Shown here piece by piece: positions 52,541 to 61,245 of a DNA stretch of 64,000 bases. Both the position numbers and the translations under genes were made by a program. The notes under the pieces are model-generated. The model ran no database searches. It was not told the DNA's origin and saw only the letters and a program-made list of their open reading frames with translations. Origin of the DNA: Planctomycetaceae bacterium (GTDB lineage: Bacteria > Planctomycetota > Planctomycetia > Planctomycetales > Planctomycetaceae); NCBI GenBank assembly GCA_041398825.1, contig JAWKTX010000001.1:186001-250000 (forward strand), written 5' to 3'. The number at the start of each line of letters is the position of its first letter. The first letter of the stretch is position 1.

Positions 52541-52897
52541 ATGAGGCTGCGTTCCGTGGCGGATACGATTTTCAATCTGTTGAACCGTGTCTGGTGGCGA
52601 TGGACCCCCGGTTCACACGATGGTTTTTCGATGACCTACCATTGGTTCAATCTGCTGGAAGGGACTGTCTGGCTGGTGGTTGCCGGATTCATCTCGCGGC
52701 GGGCCATTCGATTCCGCAGGCACCGGATGGAATGGCTCTATGCTTCGTCGTTCGCTTTGTTCGGCATCAGCGACTGGGTGGAAGCCTGGCAACAGTCGAC
52801 CGTCCTGATTCTGGCGAAGGCACTTATCCTGCTTTGGATCGTCCTTCTTCGTCAACGATCGATGTGCGTCTGGTATCCGGGAAGTCGCGTCTACTAG
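52541..52897 (+). CDS. small membrane protein of unknown function
   Basis: 118 residues with three hydrophobic helices (FNLLEGTVWLVVAGFI, LYASSFALFGISDWVEA and VLILAKALILLWIVLL) separated by Arg-rich loops (RRAIRFRRHRME). No family recognised. It starts 51 bases after the inositol oxygenase stop and may belong to the same transcript. Trp-rich, no signal peptide; a genuine inner-membrane protein is likely. Confidence 0.65.
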   Translation: MRLRSVADTIFNLLNRVWWRWTPGSHDGFSMTYHWFNLLEGTVWLVVAGFISRRAIRFRRHRMEWLYASSFALFGISDWVEAWQQSTVLILAKALILLWIVLLRQRSMCVWYPGSRVY

Positions 52898-53064
52898 GCC
52901 ATTTTCACAGCACGCTGTTTGGTTTCAGGTTTTGCCGGATCTCGTTTCGGATCGGATGAAGCCAACTGGACGGCACGATGGTGAATTTCACGTGCATGCA
53001 CTTCCTGTCGAATCAACTCACTTTTCACCCGGTGTCCCTGCACCAATCAATTCGTCGTCACTGA

Positions 53065-54477
53065 CTACGTAACGGATTTATGTCTCCATCGAGCGAGGAC
53101 GAAGATGACTGCGACGATGGCATTGCCCAAAAATATCCATAGGCCCAAAGACGTCTTTTTGTTCGTGTGATTCTGAGTCTCCGGGTGATTTCGGGGCTGG
53201 ATCGGTTGGCCGTCTGCCGTCAGAGCACGGATTAGTTCACCCTGCTTCGTTTGAATTACGGCCCATCCGTCCGGTACAGAGAATTCAAACAGTGTTTTCT
53301 CGACGTGGCAGTTCAGTCGAATGTCCAGAATAGTGCGATCATCGAATTCGGTGACCTTACCATTCGCCAGCTTTTCTTTGCGCCATTTGGTTGGTAATCC
53401 ATTCACTCCGTACCCTCCTCGCGTTTCCCGCTCGGTGAGATTTCCATTCTTTGTATAGCATTCAACTCTTAAGATTCTGTCGGGGTGGCCTTCAACTGTG
53501 GCCACGCTTACAAGATCGACGCCTTCGAGGTTCAGAGTAAAATGGTCTGCTTCCACCCCATCGATCGTTACGGCGGACCACGCAACTTTCAATCCTCCTG
53601 AGGTGCCTCCGTTTGCTATTGTTTTGAGTCTCTGGTCGTCCATGACCAGCTCGTTTAATGGCCATGACTTTTTCGTAGCAACCCGGATCATGAACTTTGG
53701 CACGTCGTGCAGAGAGAACATCAACCAGGGAGATCGTTGTGGAAAGACGGCTCGGTCACTTATATTCTGACTTGCGAACCTTGCTACCTGATTGTACATG
53801 AAGCAGTCACGAAGCCCGTCTTCGTTCTGTGCGCCGATCACTTCTGCCATTTCGAAATCTTCGTCGGCAACAAATCCTTCCAGACCGCCCAGGCGTCGCC
53901 GGCTTTCCACATACGACTTGCTCTGTATTGGGTCCTTCGCATCAATAATCACCCTTTCTCGGTAGTACTCGTACTGAGTCTGATGGCGAGCGCTCCCTTC
54001 AATGGTTTTCCCAACGAGCTCCTCGACCAATTTCGATCTGTCGGGGTAATTTTCGGGATACATGGACTCATAGAAGCGACGTTCTGATTCCCGATCTGGC
54101 GATTCGGACCGGAAAACTCGCACGCTGCGAAGATACGATACTTGCATCGTCTGCGGAAGCGGAGCCCAGGCTGAGCGCAGGAATGCATCCAGCTTTGCGG
54201 CAGAGTCAGGTTTTTCACCGACAATCGGTTGGGTATAAGCCAGCAACTCAAGACCAGCTTCATATGAGCCAACCAGCATGGGAACGTTCGTACTAAGCCC
54301 AGTCGGCACCTTGAAATAATCTCCGCATCCCACTGGTTCAATGCTCTCAGGGCATGGACAGGCTGCCGGCGTTATTAAGTCTGGCCAGTTCTTAAAACAA
54401 CATCCGGCAGGAACGTTCTCTGTGCCGGTGACTAACACGCAAAGTGCATACCAAGCCAGAAATCGAGTAGTCTTCAT
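53065..54477 (-). CDS. secreted or membrane-anchored protein of unknown function
   Basis: 470 residues. AAGGA seven bases before the ATG gives a firm start. The N-terminus is a signal peptide (MKTTRFLAWYALCVLVTG) followed by a Cys-rich segment (GCCFKNWPD, CPCPESIEPVGCGD). The main part is an extracytoplasmic alpha/beta region without a known motif (LEGFVADEDFEMAEVIGAQN, RGGYGVNGLPTKWRKEKL). A single C-terminal helix (LGLWIFLGNAIVAVIFVLA) with a basic end anchors it in the membrane. The gene borders a region of small or decayed genes. Function unknown. Confidence 0.8.
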   Translation of the reverse strand: MKTTRFLAWYALCVLVTGTENVPAGCCFKNWPDLITPAACPCPESIEPVGCGDYFKVPTGLSTNVPMLVGSYEAGLELLAYTQPIVGEKPDSAAKLDAFLRSAWAPLPQTMQVSYLRSVRVFRSESPDRESERRFYESMYPENYPDRSKLVEELVGKTIEGSARHQTQYEYYRERVIIDAKDPIQSKSYVESRRRLGGLEGFVADEDFEMAEVIGAQNEDGLRDCFMYNQVARFASQNISDRAVFPQRSPWLMFSLHDVPKFMIRVATKKSWPLNELVMDDQRLKTIANGGTSGGLKVAWSAVTIDGVEADHFTLNLEGVDLVSVATVEGHPDRILRVECYTKNGNLTERETRGGYGVNGLPTKWRKEKLANGKVTEFDDRTILDIRLNCHVEKTLFEFSVPDGWAVIQTKQGELIRALTADGQPIQPRNHPETQNHTNKKTSLGLWIFLGNAIVAVIFVLARWRHKSVT

Positions 54478-54730
54478 CTGACAATCCTTTTAATCTGCCT
54501 GGAGTAAACACCAGACAGCACGTGCAACCCCTCGACGAGATGACACTCTTTCATACTGACGACTGCGTTCCAATCTTACCCAGATACAAAGCAGCGTCAT
54601 CGGCTCCAAGAAATCGGGGCAAGAAGCTGAGGGGTCGAAGTGCCACGTAGATGCAGAAATGAGCCTTTTCTCGAGACATACCGTTGTTGGGATTCGGTAA
54701 ATGCAAATACTTGCACATCAGGGACCGGGA

Positions 54731-54770
54731 GTAGTGTGTAGTACGTGGTGTATAGTTTGTAGTGTGAGGG
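54731..54770. repeat. degenerate GTAGT-rich low-complexity tract
   Basis: About 40 bases made largely of GTAGT, GTGTAGT and TATAGT units. Microsatellite-like and unlike its surroundings. Confidence 0.6.
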
Positions 54771-54824
54771 TTGAGGAAACGTTGGGCATTTTCGAAAGTT
54801 TCCACCCGTCGCAATCGGCAAGCG

Positions 54825-55277
54825 ATGAAGGTTGACACGCATGATGTGAGATTGAGGTGTTTGGGCAGAAGCACACTTCGGTTCTTCGTTGTCGGTTGCT
54901 GGCTGGGAGCATGCATCGTCTTTAAGCCAAGCCCGGTGTGGTGCGGTGTTATGTTGGGCGCGTTTTTGTTTATGCAGGTTCGCGACAGGTCATCCGGCCG
55001 GAGTTCTACATCGCACACCATTGACCTGTTGGCTCCGACCGTCGGTGGATTGGCGGGTGAGACCGCCGCCGTCGGCTTGTCGTCAATCTGGTATCCAGTG
55101 ACGGCATGGTTCGACTGGGTTCAAGCTGTGCTGGCGATGCTCGATAGAATGATCACGACGTTGGAGTCGCCGCATCGAGTCTCCTGTTGCCTGATATTGA
55201 GCCCGTCGACAGGATCCTGTAATCACCAGCAGAAGAGCATATGCTGCGATGTCTGGCGGCTAATGTCTTGCTGTTGA
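54825..55277 (+). CDS. possible small membrane protein
   Basis: A 150-codon frame starting MKVDTHDVRLRCLGR with two hydrophobic stretches (LRFFVVGCWLGACIVF and VWCGVMLGAFLFM) and a Gly/Ala-rich middle (LLAPTVGGLAGETAAVG). The end is Cys/Ser-rich and overlaps the next frame at 55241, so the true C-terminus may have been lost. No family recognised. May be a decayed gene. Confidence 0.3.
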   Translation: MKVDTHDVRLRCLGRSTLRFFVVGCWLGACIVFKPSPVWCGVMLGAFLFMQVRDRSSGRSSTSHTIDLLAPTVGGLAGETAAVGLSSIWYPVTAWFDWVQAVLAMLDRMITTLESPHRVSCCLILSPSTGSCNHQQKSICCDVWRLMSCC

Positions 55278-55390
55278 TTGCGGTGGTGATGCCCCCCCGA
55301 TTTGCCTCGGGTACAACTGCAAACATCGCGATGACAAAAAGCGGTTGGGTGAAGCACGTCGACGAAAGAAGACTTCTATCTATGCCTTTG
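55241..55390 (+). pseudogene. 5' fragment of a gene for a secreted protein, truncated at panC
   Basis: An ATG preceded by AGAAGAGC opens a frame with a clean signal peptide (MLRCLAANVLLLIAVVM, then PPRFASG) and a short mature start (TTANIAMTKSGWVKHVDE). After about 45 codons the sequence passes into the 3' end of panC on the other strand and stops being protein-like. This is best read as the head of a gene whose remainder was deleted. Confidence 0.4.
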
Positions 55391-56237
55391 TGCTGCGTTC
55401 GATCTCCATGTTGTCGATCAGGCGAGTCGTCCCCACCTTAGCGGCAATCAGGGCCACGGCTGGGGCGTCCCAGTTGTGGAGTTGCTGCAGGGTTCGTCGA
55501 TCTGCGACCACGGCGTATTCCAGGTTGATGCCGACGGCCGATTCCAAATGCGCCTGCATGCGATTAGCGACATCGACGGGAGTCAAGTTTGGCTGCTGAG
55601 CCAGTGATTGAGCGAGCTGCAGTGCGCGATGCAGTTCCAGTGCCTGGGTGCGTTCTTCCAGTGTCAGGTAGCGATTACGGCTGCTCATCGCCAGTCCGTC
55701 GGGTTCACGAACGATGGGACAGGTCACAATCTCGATGGCAAAATTCAGGTCCTTCACCATCTGTCTGATGACGAGCTGCTGCTGATAGTCCTTTTGTCCG
55801 AAGTAAGCACGGTCCGGATCTGTGATGTTGAACAGCTTGCAGACAACTGTGGAGACGCCGTTAAAGTGGCCCGGGCGATGGGCTCCCTCCCATGGATCGG
55901 CGACATTTGCAACGCTGACGAAAGTCTGGGCGTCCTGATCGTACATATCGGACTGAGATGGCGTGAAGACCAGGTCCGCTCCGGCAGTTCGGCACAGCAC
56001 CAGATCTTCATCCAGAGTTCTTGGGTAGCGACTGAAGTCTTCGTTAGGGCCAAACTGCGTTGGGTTAACGAAGATTGTCGTCAATACATAATCGCATTCC
56101 TGCCGTGCTCGTTCGATCAGGCTGATATGCCCCCGGTGCAGAGCACCCATGGTCGGTACGACACCAACGGATTTTTGCTGCCGTCTGGCTTCCTGAACCA
56201 GCTGATAGACATCTCCGATGCAAGAAGCGACGATCAT
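55380..56237 (-). CDS. panC: pantothenate synthetase
   Basis: ATP-dependent condensation of pantoate and beta-alanine to pantothenate (coenzyme A pathway). From ATG 56237 the protein has 285 residues, the usual length; the frame opens further upstream (56321), but that part lies inside a repeat element and is not protein-like. Signatures: VGVVPTMGALHRGH (HxGH), TIFVNPTQFGPNEDF, FGQKDYQQQLVIRQM, and MSSRNRYLTLEER (KMSKS-like). No Shine-Dalgarno sequence is evident. The gene is monocistronic, and its 5' side carries the inverted-repeat element at 56254-56336, which may influence its promoter. Confidence 0.95.
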   Translation of the reverse strand: MIVASCIGDVYQLVQEARRQQKSVGVVPTMGALHRGHISLIERARQECDYVLTTIFVNPTQFGPNEDFSRYPRTLDEDLVLCRTAGADLVFTPSQSDMYDQDAQTFVSVANVADPWEGAHRPGHFNGVSTVVCKLFNITDPDRAYFGQKDYQQQLVIRQMVKDLNFAIEIVTCPIVREPDGLAMSSRNRYLTLEERTQALELHRALQLAQSLAQQPNLTPVDVANRMQAHLESAVGINLEYAVVADRRTLQQLHNWDAPAVALIAAKVGTTRLIDNMEIERSTKA

Positions 56238-56253
56238 AGATTTAGGGGCTCTA

Positions 56254-56336
56254 ACAAAACCGGGACAGGCACCTTTCCCGACAGCAAATTCACAGCTTTT
56301 CTGAGCGATTCCGGGAGCCACCAGTCCCGGTTTTGT
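56254..56336. mobile_element. 83-bp MITE/REP-like element with terminal inverted repeats
   Basis: ACAAAACCGGGACAGG (56254-56269) and CCAGTCCCGGTTTTGT (56321-56336) form inverted ends, identical apart from one base. The inner pair continues partly with CCTTTCCCG and CGGGAG. It lies between the DUF1571 gene and panC. The GGGACAGGCACC left core and GGGACTGG right core (read inward) are shared with the element at 42677-42794, pointing to one family. No coding capacity. Confidence 0.65.
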
Positions 56337-56345
56337 CAGGCGTTC

Positions 56346-57134
56346 TTAGAATCGATAGCTTGGGTTGCGGGTATCGAAGTCCCGGTCTGTCAATCGGACA
56401 TCGGGCTTAATCCTGGAGAAGATATAGTCTTCGATGATCGGAGGCTTCGAACCAGGTGACGTTGGGAATCCCAGTTGCTGGACACGAACAGCCAACCCCG
56501 ATTCCTCGTCGATCCAAAGTCGCGTGACATGAAACGGAAATTGCCGTCTTGGCTGAGGATGTGAGCCCTCAATGACGCGACATGTAAATTCCGCGACCTT
56601 GGCGTCTTTGAAGTACTTGACCTCAGTCTCGCCGTATTTTTTTTCTTCTTCCCACTGATTCACGACGGCTTCAACCATGTTGGCAATGCCGGCTTTTGTA
56701 ATCGGGTACCGATTCTCGGCCATCACCTGACTTCCGGTCGGTGAAAGTTCCAGCGTTCCAATCAGACCAGCCAGCCCCGTTTCATGGACAAGCAGATTGT
56801 TGTTGTTGCGTCCTTCGACGTAAATGACTTCGCGTCCTTCTGAGGGATTCTCGAAGTACATGTAGACGCTGAACGGTTCATGTCGAACCTTCATCCGCAT
56901 TTGCTGGGCGATCAGGGATTTGCCAACGATTTCCCGCTTCGTAAACGTGGCTTCGTAGGCGGACATCGCTTTCGCACGCGAAAGACATTCTTTTGCGAGT
57001 TCCACTGGCTTTGTTAGTGGGTGTTCAGCGGCTGCATCGGCCGCCTGCACCAGGCCGGCTGAAAATGTTGCCCCGGCGATTGCCCCAAGGACGTGGCGGC
57101 GTGAAATGAGGTTGTTTCGATTCTGCTTCGACAT
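56346..57134 (-). CDS. DUF1571 domain protein, Tat-exported
   Basis: 262 residues from ATG 57134, which has GGAGAG just before it (an in-frame ATG 12 bases upstream is less well placed). Twin-arginine signal SRRHVLGAIAGATFSAG. The DUF1571 region follows: MSAYEATFTKREIVGKSL, MRMKVRHEPFSVYMYFENPS, GREVIYVEGRNNNNLLVHE and TRLWIDEESGLAVRVQQLG. The fold resembles LolA/LolB-like lipoprotein-carrier barrels, a resemblance only. Common in planctomycetes, function unproven. Located in the periplasm. Confidence 0.88.
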   Translation of the reverse strand: MSKQNRNNLISRRHVLGAIAGATFSAGLVQAADAAAEHPLTKPVELAKECLSRAKAMSAYEATFTKREIVGKSLIAQQMRMKVRHEPFSVYMYFENPSEGREVIYVEGRNNNNLLVHETGLAGLIGTLELSPTGSQVMAENRYPITKAGIANMVEAVVNQWEEEKKYGETEVKYFKDAKVAEFTCRVIEGSHPQPRRQFPFHVTRLWIDEESGLAVRVQQLGFPTSPGSKPPIIEDYIFSRIKPDVRLTDRDFDTRNPSYRF

Positions 57135-57374
57135 GATTCTCTCCATGATCAGCCAATGGGCTCTGCTCGCTCAGCAAATTGTAGCAGCGTTTTGAAATCC
57201 TTCGACAGGCACCTGAAACTTGTCCTGAACTTAGGCTTTGCCCATGTCTTCGGTGGGCAAAACTGCAATTGTGGCGTTTTCCAATGTTCTCTAGACTTCG
57301 GCAATTATTGCCACTTCAATGCCAACAGGTTTTGGCTTTCAGGCTGGTTGGACAACAGACTGAGTGGACGAGGG

Positions 57375-58043
57375 ATGGATTCCAAAAGCGGGTTACTTTC
57401 TACAGTCGTCATGATGGTACCACTGATTGTGGTCCCAGCAATCGCGCTCCTGCGCCCGGCGATTCCTGGCAACGGTATTTCCACAGCCCCTCTGGGCGCT
57501 GCGACCGAAGATGACTTCTTTAATGAAGACTTCGGCGAATTTGCGGCATCTGATTCTGGCAAACAGTCAGACGACTCTCAGTTCCCGCCATCCACAACTG
57601 GCCCTGATGATTTTTCTGACTGGTTTGGTCAGGAAAAGTCGGTAAGTCGGGGGGAATCGGTATCCGGCCGCCCTGCCCCTGGTGCGCCTCGGGCAGAGGC
57701 TGGCCAAAGTGGGATGAATTCTTCGCTGATTTCGGACCCCTTCGCCGAAGAACCAGGTGTCGACCACGAAAGCCGGGTTGAATTAGAAACAGCCGAGGCT
57801 ACCGGAGAACGCTCCGACCTGGACGAGTCGGTTTTGTTGACAAGACTTCAGCAACTTGGGGTCACCCGTTCCCTGTGGTTTTCAACCGGACATTCGGGGC
57901 GAACCGGGTTTGCGGTCTTCATTCCTGTTCAGGGATCGACGCAATATCGATTTGAAGCGGTCGCTGACGGTCGCATGGCGGCACTCAAGAGTGTAACTCA
58001 GCAAGTGACGGCCTGGCGACAATTGCAGCAGACGGGGCCATGA
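57375..58043 (+). CDS. membrane-anchored protein of unknown function upstream of scpB
   Basis: 222 residues from ATG 57375; the frame extends 73 codons further upstream, but that part is Cys/Phe/Asn-rich and unlike protein. An N-terminal helix (VVMMVPLIVVPAIALL) anchors an acidic, Ser/Gly/Pro-rich low-complexity stretch (about 45-150), followed by a compact domain of about 70 residues (VLLTRLQQLGVTRSLWFSTG and TQYRFEAVADGRMAAL). No family recognised. The stop is only 3 bases before scpB, so translation is probably coupled and the protein may matter to chromosome maintenance; this is inference from position only. Confidence 0.7.
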   Translation: MDSKSGLLSTVVMMVPLIVVPAIALLRPAIPGNGISTAPLGAATEDDFFNEDFGEFAASDSGKQSDDSQFPPSTTGPDDFSDWFGQEKSVSRGESVSGRPAPGAPRAEAGQSGMNSSLISDPFAEEPGVDHESRVELETAEATGERSDLDESVLLTRLQQLGVTRSLWFSTGHSGRTGFAVFIPVQGSTQYRFEAVADGRMAALKSVTQQVTAWRQLQQTGP

Positions 58044-58046
58044 TAC

Positions 58047-58838
58047 ATGTGGCCGCAGGTTCAAACATGGTCAACGAAGAACGGCTATCCGGCAGCCACG
58101 ATTAACAATCAGAGTGGCCTGCTTCTGGCGCGGACAGAATCGCAGCGAATGCGGTTGCTGCGCGGACCTTTGCGTGTCAGGCAGTCGCTGCTGGATCGAC
58201 TTCAGTTCCTGCCGGATGGCGGTCTTGTACGATCGACTCGGATTGCTCGACTGGAAGCTGCCCTGTTGATTTCCGGAGGGCCGCAGTCCGCCCGAAAGCT
58301 TGCGCAGCTGGCGCGGCTCATTGACTGGAAGGAGGCGGTTCAGCTCATCCAGGTGCTGAATGACAGTTACGAACGTGATCGCTCCGCTTTCCGAATTGAG
58401 AATACGGCTGGCGGATATCAGATGATGACGCGATCGCAACTGGCTCCGTGGCTTGAGCGAATCCATCAGCGCCAGGATCAAATGAAACTGACCCCGCCCG
58501 CGATGGAAACACTCACGATTATCGCCTACCAGCAACCCGTTACGCGTGCCGATGTGGAAGCCATCCGCGGAGTTCAGTCGACCGATATGATCAAGCAGTT
58601 GATCGATCGCGGACTGGTTCGCATTGGCGGTGAAGACGATTCACTTGGGCGTCCGTTTCTGTACATCACGACGCGACAATTTCTCAACATGTTTGGTCTT
58701 CAGCGGCTGGAAGATCTTCCCAACTTTCAGACGCTCCGCCGCCAAACGGCGGTACCGTCCGCATCGGAGCTGGATACCGATGACGAAGAAGACGGTGAAG
58801 GGCATTCCGACGTCAGTTCGGCTGGTTCAGCTGCATAA
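58047..58838 (+). CDS. scpB: chromosome segregation and condensation protein ScpB
   Basis: The kleisin-associated winged-helix subunit of the SMC-ScpA-ScpB complex that compacts and segregates the chromosome. 263 residues. The conserved core is clear: ARLEAALLISGGPQSARKLA, IENTAGGYQMMTRSQLAPW, METLTIIAYQQPVTRADVE, AIRGVQSTDMIKQLIDRGL, LGRPFLYITTRQFLNMFGL and LEDLPN. The first ~70 residues are longer than usual and basic; the tail is acidic. scpA and smc are not in the window. Its 3' end overlaps the convergent tmk gene by 26 bases. Confidence 0.95.
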   Translation: MWPQVQTWSTKNGYPAATINNQSGLLLARTESQRMRLLRGPLRVRQSLLDRLQFLPDGGLVRSTRIARLEAALLISGGPQSARKLAQLARLIDWKEAVQLIQVLNDSYERDRSAFRIENTAGGYQMMTRSQLAPWLERIHQRQDQMKLTPPAMETLTIIAYQQPVTRADVEAIRGVQSTDMIKQLIDRGLVRIGGEDDSLGRPFLYITTRQFLNMFGLQRLEDLPNFQTLRRQTAVPSASELDTDDEEDGEGHSDVSSAGSAA

Positions 58839-59493
58839 CCATCTGCAGTATCTGATCACCAACCTCATTGATTTGTCGCAGTTCACCGCTTTGGGAGAGA
58901 CCGGGAACAACGTGCCAGTCAGGCCGGCCTGCGGCGATTTGTTGATAACATCCCCGGACACGTTCCATGTAGGATGTATCGGCTTCCTGCAAATCCGCTT
59001 CCCGGTCCGTGTAATCTCGTGCCGCCTTTCGGGATACCAGTTCGCGGCTCCAGTCCGACGACATATCAATCAGAATATTGGCGTTGGCCTTTGGGAGTCC
59101 AAAGACATCAAATTCGACCCGTTCAATCCAGTCGATCAGTTGCGAGCGTTCTTCTCCATCAAGTTTTGCAGCCTGATGTGCGAGATTGGAACCCACGTAA
59201 CGATCAAGAACGACGACGTCATTTGTCGCCATCATCTGCTCAAGCGCAGAACGCGATTCAAAGCGATCTCCGGCATAAAGGACCGCGGCGAGCTGAGGAT
59301 GGACATCGCCAAGCTGGCCGAAACGTCCATTCAGAAAATCACCAATCGCCCGGCCGAAATTAGTGGCAGCATATCGAGGGAACTGCATCGTCTCTGTTTG
59401 CACGCCCGCATCGCGTAACGCTGCAACGAGTCGATTGGCCTGAGTTCCCTTGCCTGACCCATCGATCCCTTCAATTGCTACCAGAAACGCCAT
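58813..59493 (-). CDS. tmk: thymidylate kinase
   Basis: Phosphorylates dTMP to dTDP. From ATG 59493 (GAAGG before it) the protein has 226 residues. Motifs: P-loop IEGIDGSGKGTQ, the dTMP-site segment VLDRYVGSNLAHQAAK, and the LID-like region RELVSRKAARDYTDRE. A GTG at 59523 overlaps the stop of the mtaB gene (GTGA) and would add 10 residues; either way the gene follows mtaB directly and is probably co-transcribed. GSGKGTQ and the length fit the longer bacterial type. Cytosolic. Confidence 0.95.
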   Translation of the reverse strand: MAFLVAIEGIDGSGKGTQANRLVAALRDAGVQTETMQFPRYAATNFGRAIGDFLNGRFGQLGDVHPQLAAVLYAGDRFESRSALEQMMATNDVVVLDRYVGSNLAHQAAKLDGEERSQLIDWIERVEFDVFGLPKANANILIDMSSDWSRELVSRKAARDYTDREADLQEADTSYMERVRGCYQQIAAGRPDWHVVPGLSQSGELRQINEVGDQILQMVMQLNQPN

Positions 59494-59519
59494 GACTATG
59501 CCTTCGCCATATTCGGCGT

Positions 59520-60845
59520 TCACTTAACGAGTGCTTTGATCCGATCGGCAACCACACCTTCGCGTGTCGCGCTCGCTGCAATTCCATGAATCAGTTGTCC
59601 AAGGTCCTGTTCGGTGCCAGGCAGTTCCACCGGCATGTACCAGCGGTCCGTTCCTTTAACAAAGCCAGGCCTGTCTTCGCTGAATCGTTCCGCGAGTACT
59701 TCGAGCCTGGCCCCTGCCACTTCGCTGTCTGCCGCTGTCGAGAGACGACGGCTGTAAAACTCCATCGCCAGATCTCGTTCCAGTTCGCCAAGCTGATGGA
59801 CGCGGCTTTTGATGACAGGCGGCGGAACCTGATCGGGCATTGTTGCCGCAGGTGTTCCGTCACGACGGCTGAATGGAAACACATGCACTTTCATGAATCG
59901 CGCCCTGCGGCAGGTGTTCATTGTCTCCTGGAACTCGTCTTCAGTTTCGCCGGGGAAGCCCACAATCACATCCGTCGAAAATGCTGGGTCGTTGCCCAGA
60001 ATGTCGCGAATCTGATTCAGACGATCGAGAAACCGTTCGACACGGTAACGGCGACGCATACGGGTCAGAACAGAGTTGCTTCCACTTTGTAATGCAGGAT
60101 GGAATTGCGGACACAGATGTTCACAGTCTCCGGCGGCTTTGATAAAGTCGTCATTCACTTCGACGGTTTCGATGCTGGAAAGACGCATGCGCCAATCGCC
60201 GGGAATTTTGTCCAGTCGCCGCAGAAGATGCCAAAGTCTCTCCGGTTGATCCCCGGGTTTCAGATGATTCGTATCGATTCCGAAATGACCGACATGGACG
60301 CCGCTTACAACGATTTCACGAAATCCATTATCGATCAATCGTCGAAACTCTTCCTCAATATCGACAGGGCGACGACTTCGTAATCCTGGCCGGACTGTCG
60401 GGATAATGCAGTAGGAACATTTGAGGATACATCCATCCTGAATCTTGACGAACGCGCGATGGCGTCCTTCAAAGTCACTAATGCCCTTAGGCATATCGAC
60501 AATGCCAAAACGGCTCAGGACATCCGGAAGTTCACGTTTGTCCGTGACGACATCAATGACATTCGGCAGTTCGCTGACGGCTTGAGGGTCCCGTGTTGCG
60601 TAGCACCCGGTGACGATGATCTTTGTGCCTGGGTTTTGACGTGCGAGCTGGCGAATCACCTGCCGCGATTTGGAATCGCCGGTATTTGTGACCGTGCATG
60701 TGTTCACCAGACAAAGGTCTGCGCGTTCATCATCGGTGGCTTCACGGTAGCCGCTTTGTGCCAGCGCTTCTCGCACAAGCTGTGTTTCGTATTGGTTGAC
60801 CTTGCAACCAAGGGTCACCAGCCGACAGGTTCGAAATTCCACCAT
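59520..60845 (-). CDS. mtaB: tRNA t6A37 methylthiotransferase MtaB
   Basis: Radical SAM enzyme adding a methylthio group to t6A37 in tRNAs that read ANN codons. From ATG 60845 the protein has 441 residues. N-terminal UPF0004 domain LVTLGCKVNQYETQLV with Cys ligands in VNTCTVTNTGDSKSRQ and VTGCYATRD; radical SAM cluster CILKCSYCIIP; later IVVSGVHVGHFG, FHPALQSGSNSVLTRMRR and STDVIVGFPGETEDEF; C-terminal TRAM-like region. An ATG at 60896 with AAGG before it is an alternative start (17 residues longer). tmk follows directly. Confidence 0.94.
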   Translation of the reverse strand: MVEFRTCRLVTLGCKVNQYETQLVREALAQSGYREATDDERADLCLVNTCTVTNTGDSKSRQVIRQLARQNPGTKIIVTGCYATRDPQAVSELPNVIDVVTDKRELPDVLSRFGIVDMPKGISDFEGRHRAFVKIQDGCILKCSYCIIPTVRPGLRSRRPVDIEEEFRRLIDNGFREIVVSGVHVGHFGIDTNHLKPGDQPERLWHLLRRLDKIPGDWRMRLSSIETVEVNDDFIKAAGDCEHLCPQFHPALQSGSNSVLTRMRRRYRVERFLDRLNQIRDILGNDPAFSTDVIVGFPGETEDEFQETMNTCRRARFMKVHVFPFSRRDGTPAATMPDQVPPPVIKSRVHQLGELERDLAMEFYSRRLSTAADSEVAGARLEVLAERFSEDRPGFVKGTDRWYMPVELPGTEQDLGQLIHGIAASATREGVVADRIKALVK

Positions 60846-61245
60846 TGAAACGTGCACGATATTGGACAGAAACAGACGTGAGACGGATCGTGGCATGGTG
60901 ACCTTGTCTGCTTTGAAAGGCAAATCTGCACACAGGAAGTGCGGAAGTTTTCCTCAGATCCTGAATGTTGCTGAAACGCAACATGTATGCGGGAGCGTGG
61001 CAATTCAGCAACATACGGTGATTCGACGCAACCACCCATGTTGCATTCGACAATCAGGCAGCCGGAACGTGGCAACATCCGGGCATCATTTTGTCTTCGA
61101 TTCGTTGCGAATCGGCTCTGTTGCATCCCGATGGCGACAACTCATGGCTTCCGACTCGTTTTTCTTCAACTTTGTCTGCAAGTCTGAGCAAGGTTTCGTG
61201 GTAGTTCCTTTCCGCCAAACTCTGTGAATCTGATCTGTCGTCAAC
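60846..61245. other. divergent promoter region with repeated GCAACAT motif
   Basis: A 400-base gap between mtaB (minus) and the DUF1570 gene (plus). Between 60965 and 61124 the 7-mer GCAACAT or its complement occurs five times, listed separately. No other gene-like frame. Confidence 0.5.
60965..61124. promoter_or_regulatory. cluster of GCAACAT motifs, possible operator array
   Basis: ATGTTGC (60965-60971), GCAACAT (60978-60984), GCAACAT (61008-61014), ATGTTGC (61038-61044) and GCAACAT (61072-61078), plus a six-base match TGTTGC (61119-61124). The first two form a hairpin-like dyad with loop TGAAAC. The density is far above chance for a 7-mer. The regulator is unknown. Confidence 0.45.

Larger units (their letters stand above)
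54478..55379. other. 902-base region of low-complexity and decayed-looking sequence
   Basis: Between the protein at 53065 and panC. It contains a GTAGT-rich low-complexity tract (54731-54770), a possible small membrane protein (54825-55277) and a signal-peptide-bearing frame that runs into panC (55241). Codon use and the lack of long clean frames suggest gene loss or rearrangement. I see no RNA gene or palindrome of note. Confidence 0.5.

Noticed and set aside
54551..55021. Minus-strand 156-codon frame
   Set aside because: Translates the GTAGT low-complexity tract (TTNYTPRTTHYS) and has no domain; judged non-coding.
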